From NCBI RefSeq assembly GCF_009730915.1, contig NC_052481.1, positions 4,340,001 to 4,404,000 of the forward strand: DNA of 64,000 nt, in the 5' to 3' direction. How positions within the stretch are numbered: the stretch's first letter is position 1; the number at the start of each line of letters is the position of its first letter. Under the pieces are notes generated by a model. The model saw nothing but the letters and a program-made list of their open reading frames with translations. It was not told where the DNA came from and ran no database searches. This stretch comes from Dioscorea cayenensis subsp. rotundata (lineage: Eukaryota; Streptophyta; Magnoliopsida; Dioscoreales; Dioscoreaceae). The translations under genes were made by a program, and so were the position numbers. Positions 1 through 10,385 of the stretch are shown here, piece after piece.

Positions 1-1767
1 GTAAGAGTTAGGATTCTATCTTCACTTGCAGCCAACAGAAGAGAGATATTTTTTTTGGACATTCAGTTTTCCAAAACTAAGGGTCTAGAGCACTATGCAT
101 TCTCTATCTATTAGGAATTTATAAAAGGAACGAAAGAGAAGGTTATGTTATTTTTCAAATTCCAAATTTCCAAGTCATTCTGATTTCTCGAACAATCTAG
201 TATCGATGACCAGAAAGACAAACTTTCTGAGAGAGTAGTTGTGCTAAAGAATGTCTCATGTGAAGAAAATTTTTGTATTAATTGTTTAATCATAATCCAA
301 GGGAAATTACAATCATTGAAAAGGTCAGGCCATAAGTCCTTGGGAGCTCATCCTTCTAGCAAGTTATCGTACCATAACAGTGTGGAGTCGCTATTTTTCA
401 CAGTCTTAGAGATACAAATTTTGAAAGAAGGCAGTATCGGTGTGATCCCCGCCCAGGAGAAAGATTTGTTCCTAGGTGGTAAGTGGAACATTGGCTCTGG
501 AGGTCCTCTATTCAAGTAGTTAAAGTGAATGATTCTAAACCAACAGCTTTTTTGGCCAGCGTATATTTTGCACCATCACTTGCCTATAAGAGCTTTATTA
601 AATACATGTAGGTTAAGGATTCCCCATCCTCCCATATCACATATTATAGAGACCCTTTTCCAAGCTACTAGATGAAAGCCCTTCGATGCCAGCTCTAGTC
701 CATTCCAAAGAAAATCCCATTGGATCATGTCAATCTCTTTAACTACCTAAGTTGGTAAGTAGAATACTAACATCCAGTATATCATAATCAAGGTTAGAAC
801 AGAGTTATGAGGGTGAGACAACCCCCAAGAGAAAGGTAGTTAGCTTTCCAGGATTTGAGCTTAGCGTGAAACATAAGAATCAATTTTGTCCAGTCTTGTC
901 ATCTAGGGCGCCTCCTAAAAAGCGGGACTCCTAGATAGGTAAGAGGAAGACAATCCATTTTACAATTGAGGATTGTAGCTGAGGCCACATTAGGTTGATA
1001 ACCATAATTCATGGAATATATGCAACACTTAGAGAAATTAATGGTAAGTCCTGAAGAATCTTCAAAGAGATAAAGAATCAATTTAATGATTTGAAGGTCT
1101 TCTTGTCCTCCCGCTGTGAAAATGATGTCATTTGCATATTGAAGATGACAAATATTATCCAAGGGTTCAATGGGAACCCCTAATAAGACTTTTGTCCTAA
1201 ACACATACCAAAATATTGCACTTAATGCATTAGCTACTAAGGCAAAGAGCATAGGGAAGAGAAGGTCCCCTTGTCTAAGACCTCATTTGCAGCTAACATA
1301 TCTATGTTGCTCTCCATTAACTAGAACTTTAGCCTTGGGGAGTTGAGAATCTTATTGATCCAGGATAACCATCTAGTGGCTAAGATGTCCAGAAGGAAGT
1401 TCCAATCCAAAGAATCAAAAGTTTTCGCAAAATCTAGTTTGAAGGCATACCTAAGAAGTTTTCATTTTTGGAGGTTGAATATTAGTTCCTGGCTAGCAAT
1501 AATGTTGTATGCTATACATCTGCCTTTAATGAATGCAAATTGGGAATCATCTATCAATGAATTAATAACTTGACTTAGTTTGTTAGCGAGGAGTTTTGAG
1601 ATGATTTACACGAAGAAAGTTTTGCACATCAACTAAGTCCCCTAGATTTGGAATGCCATTGTTATTATCATTTAGGGTAAAAACTGCATTAAAATCCTCA
1701 TAGATAATCCAAGGAGAGGAGCGTGAATTTCTAACAAAGGGTAATTCATTCCAGAAATCATTTTTGA

Positions 1768-1775
1768 GAGATCTG
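1768..1775. repeat. Target site duplication, left copy (GAGATCTG)
   Basis: Perfect 8-bp direct repeat with 2345-2352, directly outside the terminal inverted repeats of the hAT-type element. Confidence 0.85.
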
Positions 1776-2344
1776 TAGGGCTGGTAACGGGGCGGGGAAT
1801 CCCCGATCCCCGCGGGGACCCGACCCGACGGGGACGGGGATTCCCCGGTTCATTCCCCCCGTGGGGGCGGGGACGGGGGGCAACCCGTCCCCGTTTGTTA
1901 AATGGGGCGGGGGCGGGGATTGCTATCCCCGCCCCGCAGGGTCCCCGCCCCCTGTTAAAAATAATATATATATATATATATATAAATTTTTAATTTAAAT
2001 TATTTATAATTTTGCCATTTTTATAAATTATCTCATTAAATTTCGTTTTGCTTAAACATTTGGAGTATTTTGTTTTGTTGGTTTGTTGAGCTTTATTTTG
2101 AATGATTTTTATGTTTATCATGTGTGTTAGTGTGTATTAGGATTAGATTTTTTTTTTTAAAATCAAACAAAACTTATAGGTATATGGGGATCCCCACGGG
2201 GACGGATCCCCGCGGGGACGGGGACGAGGAGATAACTCCCCCCCGTCGGGGAGTCAGGGATGGGGATTCCCCGTTCCCGACTCTCGCGGGGACGGGGACG
2301 AGGAGACCCCTCCCCGTCCCCACCCCGCCCCGTTACCAGCCCTA
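1776..2344. mobile_element. Non-autonomous hAT-type element, extremely GC-rich
   Basis: The element starts TAGGGCTGGTAACGGGGCGG and ends with the inverted complement, flanked on both sides by the 8-bp duplication GAGATCTG (1768-1775 and 2345-2352). An 8-bp duplication and TAGGG(G/C)TGG-type termini are typical of hAT elements. About 190 bp at the left and about 160 bp at the right are C/G-runs of the form CGGGGACGGGGA; the centre is AT-rich with a (TA)n run at about 1965-1983. No transposase is encoded. Confidence 0.85.
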
Positions 2345-2352
2345 GAGATCTG
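2345..2352. repeat. Target site duplication, right copy (GAGATCTG)
   Basis: Matches 1768-1775 exactly. Removing the element and one copy joins the two LINE endonuclease halves. Confidence 0.85.
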
Positions 2353-2714
2353 GCATTAGGTCCATAGATCATTGAACAAAGCCAAACTGAGTTGTCAACT
2401 CAGCTTGTGAATTCTAGTATCAGGGAGAAGGTCCTTGTATGAATTAGGGATCCACTGACTTGATCTTCGTCCCAAGCTATGACTATTCCCCTTGAAGTAT
2501 CAAAAGGTGGTAAATATTTAAAGGAATCTAGAAGTCAACCACCGATTGACTTCCACAAAGAAGTGTGTAAATCTTGAAGTTTGGCCTCCTAAAAACATAC
2601 TATGTTTGCTTTGGTAGTAATCAAGAAGTCTTTAACTAAGTGGCATTTGGAAGACCTTCCTAAACCTCTAACATTCCAAGATAACATTTTCATTTAGGAA
2701 TGTTGGGGTTCTAA

Positions 2715-5022
2715 TTAGCAGGCCTGACAGAGGGACCTGCCAAGTGCCAAGTGAGAGGAGGAAGAAACTCTCTCAACTTCAAGGTTCTTTATCATTTCAA
2801 GGCATTTACACTTATTATTAGGAGATCCCAAGAAATTAACACCACAAGAATTACTATAACTAAGAAGTTGAGCATCAGACCAGGAATTAATAATGGAGCA
2901 ATTTAAAGATGGCATACCATCTCTAGGATCCTCTGAAATCTTTTTCTTGGCAAATCTAGGTGAGTGAGGAAGAAATCATGCCTCTTCATTCCAGTAGGTA
3001 GAAGGTTTCTTAGCTCTATTACTCCTATGGATTTGAGCATGCATAGGAGTTGAGGCATGAGGACCTGTGAAGTGTGCTTCTTGAGACTATCTGTTCTCTG
3101 AAACCCTTGCTTCATCTAAATCCATCTATCTGTCATAAAGTTCAGGGATTAGGTCTCCCTATTCATCAAAAGCTAGATTCTCCTGTAAAGTGTCTTCATG
3201 TGCCTCAATCCTAAGATTAACTTCTTCCAAAAAAAAATTTTCATCTGCAAAATCTTCTGCAAGAAAATCTTGATCTTCATCATCTCCCCATCAACAAGTT
3301 CCTTGTACGCATTCATCTTGGTCTTCCAAAATGGGCACAGGTGGGGTTGATTGATTGGAGGTGATTTTATCAGAAATATCACATGGAATTAGTGACCATC
3401 CCCCTTGTAAGATTACTCATTTATACCTTTCTGGAATTGTAATTTTTGGTGGTTGGGTTTTCAAATGACAGGACATGGTGTGCTTTACAGTAGAGGCGAT
3501 GATGTTGTGAGACACTGGATTTGGGGGTTCCAAAAGAAATGAAGAAGAGTCTTCAAGATCAACCACAGTGTGTCCATCCCAAGGCAGCATTGTGTTAGGA
3601 AGATATGTGTTAGCATCTGAGAAAGTCCCATCCCGATGCAAACTCATAATTTTATCAGGAATAAACTCATCCTAAGGTAATTGGTCATCAACAAGGAAAG
3701 ATTTTGCTGGGAGATTAGAATGCTCATCTCAAGGAGGGTTAAAGTTGAAGAGGAGGCAGAGGCAACACAGGTCTAGGAATAACTATGGGGACGTCCTCAA
3801 ACTCCATCAAAGGTTCTAGTCCAGAGCCACACTCCACAGACTTGCCAGAAATCTCGATGGAGGGCATCACCAGAGCTTGGGATTTACTTTTGTGCTCACT
3901 AGGAATTTGGTGAGTGCTACATGATGTTTGGGGGGTTTGTTCAGTTACCACCGTATTACTGGAGGATGTCCGTTGTGCAGGGGCAATCAGATTAGATTTT
4001 GAAGAATCTGTAGAAGCTTGGACGACCTTAGAGAGAAGAATCGGAATACCAGAATCCTCCAACAACACATTGAAGCTTCGAACACCAATGTCGATGATGA
4101 TCTCCATCGGGAAAGAGATGGCATTCTTGAGTAGTGCTAAAACTTTGAGATATTGCAAGGAGGCCTCTTCTCTCTTTTGAACATATATTAGGTCTCCTAG
4201 TGGGCATAGCACCAGCACAATCGAGTCCCAGCTCCAGTGGTGGAGCGACATGTTAGATAGCCTGATCCAATGGTACTCGCCGGCGGCAATCGCGTGAGAT
4301 TCGAATTCTGGCATCTATGACGAGGGAGATATAGAGCATCGCCCTAGAGAGGAGTTGAAGGTGACTACGTCTCTTTTGATGTCGGCCGAAGCAATCCTCA
4401 CAGAAGGCATCATAAGGATAAAGTGGTCGTCAAAAGGAGTTACCATCTCGTAGTGATCTAACTTCAGAATCTCCGACAGGGCAAAAGAAAGAGAGTGAAC
4501 ACTAGCATTGCTAGATCTTACTTTGATGATCATCACCATCTTACATAGCTCTTCCTTCGATTTAATAATCTCCTCAGAAATGGGAAGGGACACTCTCAAT
4601 GTTAGTGACTTCGGCGGAGCTTGGTGTTTCCCTGACGTGCATGGCAGCACATCGAGTAATGGCCTTGCATAAGAATGGCATGTTTTAGACCTCACCTTCC
4701 TCATCTCTGATTCATTATCGTTTCCTGGTGGAGTCTTCAGGGGACATTTGGCAACGAAATTTCCGGTGCCGAAGCATCTTCTGCACATTAGTTTGTGTTT
4801 GCAATTCTCCACACTGTGGTTAGGTTTGAGACATTTTTTACACTTCTCGTTGAATTCTGGTGAGCAGAGGTGCTTCAAGGTTGGTGCAACATCTTCATTA
4901 GGTGAAGATCTACCCTTCCTGTTCACTAATTGCCATCCTGAGTCATGATCGAAAGTAAGGTGATGAGGATCTTCTGATGCAATGGTGTTGCAGACAACAT
5001 CGGCTGTGGACTCCGCCAACAT
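2715..5022 (-). pseudogene. LINE ORF1 (gag-like, zinc-knuckle protein), broken
   Basis: The reading frame starts at the ATG at 5022. It carries one good CCHC knuckle (CKKCLKPNHSVENC) and a second in which the His is replaced by Asn (CRRCFGTGNFVAKC). An in-frame stop at about 4315 separates it from a continuation (4314-3739) in which segments such as EYHWIRLSNMSLHHWSWD resemble plant LINE ORF1. Further pieces at 3647-3417, 3382-3173, 3115-2903 and 2915-2715 lie in shifted frames. Such proteins bind the element RNA in the ribonucleoprotein particle. With several breaks this is a relic. Confidence 0.75.
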
Positions 5023-6772
5023 TTGTGGACCTACCCCCTTTTCATTAAAGCCTAGTTAGGTTGCTAAGATTTTGATTTACTCCCTTAATCCCTTCTTCTT
5101 CTTCTTGTCACCTTGCTGGGAGAGTTTTGTGGAGAGAGGAAATTCCAGAGGGATTCCCGAACTCCCATCCCATCGTTGTCTCCCTCTTGGCCTAGCCTTT
5201 ACACCCCATGACCATCTTCCTTCTCCATTCTTCCATCTATCTCCTTTCTCTCCATTCTTCCACTCCACCTTGCTCTCTTGGGACAATTGATGAGAAGTTA
5301 TTACCATCGCCGGAGCTCATACTTCTACCGGAGATCTTAACGGGCTTAATGGAGGCTAAGGAGATCAACGAACCGCCGATGCTCCCCCGAAGTCTAGGTA
5401 GGTGTCTTGTTCTCTTGTTGGTGGCAGAGTTGGTTCTTGTGTAGTGTAAGAAACTTACTTGAATCAAAGTTTATAGCATGTGTTGTAGACGAAATTTCTG
5501 GTTTGAAGCATGTTTGGAAGCTTTTAGTTGCATGATAATTAGTGGGTGGTGATCTTAGTGCAAAGCTTGTTCATGCTAACTATCTTTGGCCTTTGTGTAC
5601 ACTCACCTTGTTGGCATTTATGCTTTTGTTTTCTTGAGGGCCTGCACTCTTTGATGGATTTTTGGACTTGTTCATGCATGAAACCCTGCCTTCTTTATGC
5701 TAAAAAAACACCTTGGTATCTAGTGATTAATTATAGTTCATGGCCTTGAATGTACATATATACTCACATGCATGGAAGCACCTTCATATATATATATATA
5801 TATATACATATATGTTTGAAACCACTCGTACATGTGCAGGAAATCATGTTCTCATTTGCATGAAACCATATGTTTACACCCTTGAATGTTAGCTTGCATG
5901 ATCCATGCATTGGTGTATGGGTTTTACATGCATACACCTGCCCTTATATATATAGATTATATTTATTTAGTATGTGTGCATTACAATAGCTCTTAAGTGG
6001 CATGCATCCTGGTTGTGATAATGTGAAATTATATATGTATTGGCATAGCAAACCACTATGTTGGTAGAGCATGAGCTGTGTTCAATTAATTATAGCTTTT
6101 GATGCTTTGCTTTTGTTGCTTCCTTTGAATCCTTGAGTTCTAATTTGTGGTTAGAAAGACCAAGCTTTGTTGTGGAGTATTGGTATTTTAGACTAGCTTA
6201 TCTTTAGCCTTTGTGCTTGAACTCTTCTAAGTATTCATATCTATTTGGTTTGGTTTGGTTCACCCCTTGGGTTATAGGACCACCTTGAGAAGATAACCTT
6301 GGATTTCTATTGGAATTAGAAGATCATCAAGTAAGTAATCTATCGTTATATTTTCGTATATATTTTGTTATTATTTATATTCCCATTTTCAGAAATTTTT
6401 GAAAATAAACTTTGTTAATTATTCGGTTATTTCTCTATGAGTACTAGGATATGTCTAATTGTCTTTCTACCTTTTGTGTAAATTCATTGAGTAATTATTC
6501 TAAATATCTTATTTATTAAGTTGTATATTTCTTTTATTTATTTTGAGGGGGGTGAGGGATAGTTGTGAATAAATTATTGTTTAGTTATTCCAAGCTATCC
6601 TTGAACTATATTTGATTAGTTGGATTACAGGTATATCTCATGGTTAGTACTTTTGGAGAATTATTTCTACTTTTAAATTCGTTGGATTCATGCTGCCATC
6701 CCTTTCAAACTTTTATGTTTTTATTTCCTTTGTTTAAGGGACTTTGTCTATTAATTACTTGATTTCTATCCA
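5023..6772. other. Non-coding AT-rich stretch, no gene recognised
   Basis: The first 380 bases are pyrimidine-rich on the plus strand and may be the LINE leader. From about 5450 the sequence is AT-rich with a (TA)n run at 5789-5806 and several CATGCA(T) motifs between 5670 and 6010. Short open frames have no recognisable domain. A degraded LTR is possible, but no TG...CA pair with a primer-binding site was found. Confidence 0.5.
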
Positions 6773-6784
6773 CACTACACCATA

Positions 6785-7190
6785 TTAGCTCTTTGCCGGC
6801 GTTTTTTTGAATTCTTAGCGGCGTTTTAAAACGCCGCCATATATGAACCCGGCGTTAATAAAATCGACGGGTATTACAACGTCGGTAAAGGGCCGGCGTT
6901 TTCCCTCGAAACGCCGGCATATCACCGGCGTTTTACATACAAACGCCGGCATAAGTCCCATGGTCACAACAAACGCATGTGAATCTTCCCCGGCGTGAAA
7001 CCTTGAAACGCCTCGCAAAACGGCGGTAAAGTTCTTTTTTGATAGCGGCGTTTAAAAATAAAACGCCGGTAAAGGTCAAATACTTACCATGCATAGCTGA
7101 TTCTTTGCCGGCGTTTTTGAAGAAAACACCACGCCTAAACTTCATGATACCGGCGTTTGTTTCGTAAACGCCGGGAAATGCATACAAAAC
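6785..7190. repeat. CACTA subterminal repeats (ACGCCGGC type)
   Basis: At least a dozen copies of a short GCCGGCGTTTT / AAAACGCCGGC motif in mixed orientation lie within about 400 bp of the CACTA terminus. In En/Spm such repeats bind the element's own TNPA protein. That role is inferred here from position and density. Confidence 0.75.
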
Positions 7191-7773
7191 CTGTATATAT
7201 TTTTTGTTTGGTATTTTCAAATACAGTTAATACATTAAAACCACATAAACCTGCTGTTAAATAGACAACCATTGTAACAATTACACATACAATAATTTGG
7301 TCATTCTGAATAACATGCCATCTCCATTCAACAATTTAAAATTCAAACAATCTCCCAAATATGCATCCAAGGTTTGTTACACAATAATTGCCAGACATGC
7401 AACAACATTATCAAAAAACACAAACTCAGTTTACAAACTGGTTTTGAGTAGTTGCACACATGTCAACTTAAATTCAAAAAACAAACCAAAACATCCGTTA
7501 GACAAACAACCAAATTAATAACTAATTGTTGTTGTTGGTAAGTTGTCTCCGCCGTGTATGCTAGCTCCATCGAAATTGTCCTACATTTAATTTAACTTAT
7601 GAAGAAATAGAAATAAATAGAAACGTTCTTAAATACTTTTTCAATACCTGAATGATCTTCAACATGAGCCTCTTGCATTAGTTTCTAGTGTAGTCGCTCC
7701 AACAGATTGGTTCTGTAAAAAATTTTATATAAACACAAAGTACAAATAATTATATAAGTTATTAATATTCCCA

Positions 7774-9245
7774 TTATACATGAGACCGCGAAGTCGATGC
7801 ACCTATATTAGGAAAAGGGATTTCTTTCCCGGGAAATTGATCTTGTAGAAAACTAACAAGGGCGCTGTAATGAGCACGTTCTTGGGCACATTCATGTTCC
7901 AGCTGTTGGACCCTTTGCACTAAATCTTGGTTGACTTGCCCATCACCCTGCCTTGTTTCCTTGCATGTACATGTAGACACCGGCTAATAGATGAACCATA
8001 GTACGTTTTAGGAGTTGGGCCTAACTGAAGCCCTCTAACTTGGCCATGCCTTTCTTTTCCTATGACTTGTGTCAAGATTTCAGCTTCAACCATCTGTGCA
8101 TCGTCATTTGTGCCTTCATATTCACCTAACAATTCATTTGCTTGTTCCTACATTAATTGATGACGAAGTTATTGGACATTAATTATTTGCACTTTCAACT
8201 AAATTATCATAGAATACATATGCGAACAAAAATGTATTCTTACCAAGATTTTCTCAGTTTCTACATTCACGTGGGATCCATTTTTCTTTGTGTGTGTCGC
8301 TTTGAAAAATTCAAAACGTCCAACTTTTTCCCCTTTTAGAAGCTCCTGCAAGTAAACAAAGTAGTAGGGTCATGCTAGTTCATATGGATGATCCTTTAGC
8401 TTTTTTTCAAATGTATGCAGATATATGTCCAATAATACTAAAATAATAATAAATCATATGAAATTAAAAATAATAACAATTAGTAACTGTAGATTTTATG
8501 ATTAGTTGCGTACCATTTCTTTTTTCTTCCTTGCAAAACTCTTTGATCCCGACGTATGTGTGTATTTTTGTTGCTTTCTACATGCGAGACCAATTTTTTC
8601 AGCCTCCTATATACGACATGTAGTAAGAAGTAAGTAGAATGTTATTTATAAGTAACATAAACCAACATTTATTCTAACCTCCCCTTTCCTTGAATACCAA
8701 AAGTCCACCAACTCCTCCCATTGCCAACGAACTGTCTCGTCAAGGTGGTTGTCTTTGTTTGCTTGTGGTCCAACCTCTCTTTTAAAGTAGCGTTTCTTCA
8801 AGTCGTGCTTGTAATCACGCCACTTTTTCCCCAGAGATTTCAGTACAAACTCCCTTGAACTTTTGAGAATGAATCGTAACTATCCATGACACTTAAATTA
8901 TCAAGTTCTTGATACAATTTCATTTTCAAAAGGATGATGTTGTCATTAAAAAAAATTCTTAAAGTTACATAGTGTACCACTCACCTCCACAAACTTTAGT
9001 AGTTCCTCCTTCAACGTCTTTGGCACTTTACGCCAATTTTCATAATGAAGGCCAACCCGCTGACCACATCGAGCAAGCATCCCTAAAAACCCAGATAGTA
9101 ATTGACCCTCAGGGCCAATTGGTTGGTCGAGTTCGTTGCTGCTCACCAAAATTTTCTCATTAGGAGGTAAGGAGTACAACTCCTTCAAAGTAGTAGGCCC
9201 TCTTCTTACTCGCTTTCCAACATTGTTAACTACATGAGATGACAT
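7774..9245 (-). pseudogene. CACTA TNP1/Transposase_24-like protein, multi-exon
   Basis: Minus-strand segments in order match plant CACTA accessory transposase: about 9245-8988 (RGPTTLKELYSLPPNEKI, then QPIGPEGQLLSGFLG), about 8855-8690 (SLGKKWRDYKHDLKKRYFK), about 8607-8520 (QQKYTHTSGSKSFARKKKE), about 8350-8250 (HTKKNGSHVN) and about 8145-7774 (IGKERHGQVRG, then a coiled-coil-like QRVQQLEHECAQERAHYS). These look like five exons separated by AT-rich introns. The last exon changes frame near 7980, so either a splice site was missed or there is a frameshift. The upstream end may continue into the gap. This family binds element ends; it is not the DDE transposase itself. Confidence 0.7.
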
Positions 9246-9369
9246 GTCAAAGTTAAAAATAATAAATTAAAGGATCAGACATATTTGCTACCCAATGCAA
9301 AATTTAAAACCATGGCATTCGTTTTAATGAAATGTGTTGGAAGATCATAACTTACCTGTAACCAAATTA

Positions 9370-10369
9370 NNNNNNNNNNNNNNNNNNNNNNNNNNNNNNN
9401 NNNNNNNNNNNNNNNNNNNNNNNNNNNNNNNNNNNNNNNNNNNNNNNNNNNNNNNNNNNNNNNNNNNNNNNNNNNNNNNNNNNNNNNNNNNNNNNNNNNN
9501 NNNNNNNNNNNNNNNNNNNNNNNNNNNNNNNNNNNNNNNNNNNNNNNNNNNNNNNNNNNNNNNNNNNNNNNNNNNNNNNNNNNNNNNNNNNNNNNNNNNN
9601 NNNNNNNNNNNNNNNNNNNNNNNNNNNNNNNNNNNNNNNNNNNNNNNNNNNNNNNNNNNNNNNNNNNNNNNNNNNNNNNNNNNNNNNNNNNNNNNNNNNN
9701 NNNNNNNNNNNNNNNNNNNNNNNNNNNNNNNNNNNNNNNNNNNNNNNNNNNNNNNNNNNNNNNNNNNNNNNNNNNNNNNNNNNNNNNNNNNNNNNNNNNN
9801 NNNNNNNNNNNNNNNNNNNNNNNNNNNNNNNNNNNNNNNNNNNNNNNNNNNNNNNNNNNNNNNNNNNNNNNNNNNNNNNNNNNNNNNNNNNNNNNNNNNN
9901 NNNNNNNNNNNNNNNNNNNNNNNNNNNNNNNNNNNNNNNNNNNNNNNNNNNNNNNNNNNNNNNNNNNNNNNNNNNNNNNNNNNNNNNNNNNNNNNNNNNN
10001 NNNNNNNNNNNNNNNNNNNNNNNNNNNNNNNNNNNNNNNNNNNNNNNNNNNNNNNNNNNNNNNNNNNNNNNNNNNNNNNNNNNNNNNNNNNNNNNNNNNN
10101 NNNNNNNNNNNNNNNNNNNNNNNNNNNNNNNNNNNNNNNNNNNNNNNNNNNNNNNNNNNNNNNNNNNNNNNNNNNNNNNNNNNNNNNNNNNNNNNNNNNN
10201 NNNNNNNNNNNNNNNNNNNNNNNNNNNNNNNNNNNNNNNNNNNNNNNNNNNNNNNNNNNNNNNNNNNNNNNNNNNNNNNNNNNNNNNNNNNNNNNNNNNN
10301 NNNNNNNNNNNNNNNNNNNNNNNNNNNNNNNNNNNNNNNNNNNNNNNNNNNNNNNNNNNNNNNNNNNNN
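9370..10369. other. Assembly gap of exactly 1000 N
   Basis: All bases are N. The round length suggests a placeholder of unknown true size. The right end of the CACTA element and the 5' LTR of the gypsy element are probably lost here. Confidence 0.98.
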
Positions 10370-10385
10370 CCAAAGGATGGCGGTG

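Larger units (their letters stand above)
1..2693 (-). pseudogene. LINE ORF2 (endonuclease plus reverse transcriptase), interrupted and deleted
   Basis: The protein begins near 2693 with MKMLSWNVRGLG, the conserved start of the endonuclease domain. It runs with three stops to about 2353, is cut by the hAT-type insertion, and resumes at 1767 with SPWIIYEDFNAV (the GDFN motif, here EDFN). Near 1620-1640 the endonuclease jumps directly into the RT (KLLANKLSQVINSL, then FAFIKGR), so a few hundred codons are missing. The active-site box at about 1140 reads YAND instead of Y/FADD, and the frame continues with stops through 1. The polymerase cannot be active. Confidence 0.8.
1..5022 (-). mobile_element. 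L1-type LINE retrotransposon, decayed, 3' end outside the window
   Basis: Read on the minus strand, this is one non-LTR retrotransposon: a gag-like ORF1 (about 5022 to 2715), an apurinic-type endonuclease starting near 2693, and a reverse transcriptase running to the window edge. The order ORF1, EN, RT is that of plant L1-clade LINEs. A 569-bp hAT-type element splits the endonuclease, and its 8-bp target duplication lets the two halves be read as one. Stops and an internal deletion make it non-functional. The 5' limit is uncertain; GC-richer sequence up to about 5400 may be its leader. Confidence 0.85.
6773..9369. mobile_element. CACTA (En/Spm) DNA transposon, left end, truncated by the assembly gap
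   Basis: The terminus CACTACACCA at 6773 is followed by many copies, in both orientations, of an ACGCCGGC-type subterminal motif to about 7190. This is the layout of CACTA transposase-binding regions. Further in, the minus strand encodes a TNP1/Transposase_24-like protein. The candidate 3-bp target duplication on this side is CCA (6770-6772). The other end is not visible: sequence stops at the N gap, and a gypsy element follows it. Confidence 0.75.

Noticed and set aside
2124-2372. Open frames on both strands through the GC-rich block, rich in Pro, Gly and Arg
   Set aside because: They are translations of the hAT-type element's GGGGACGGGG repeats, inside defined termini. They have no domain.
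5072-5467. Possible short gene on the plus strand (MEAKEINEPPMLPRSLG)
   Set aside because: No recognised domain and no supporting downstream exon. It probably belongs to the LINE leader or unassigned repeat.
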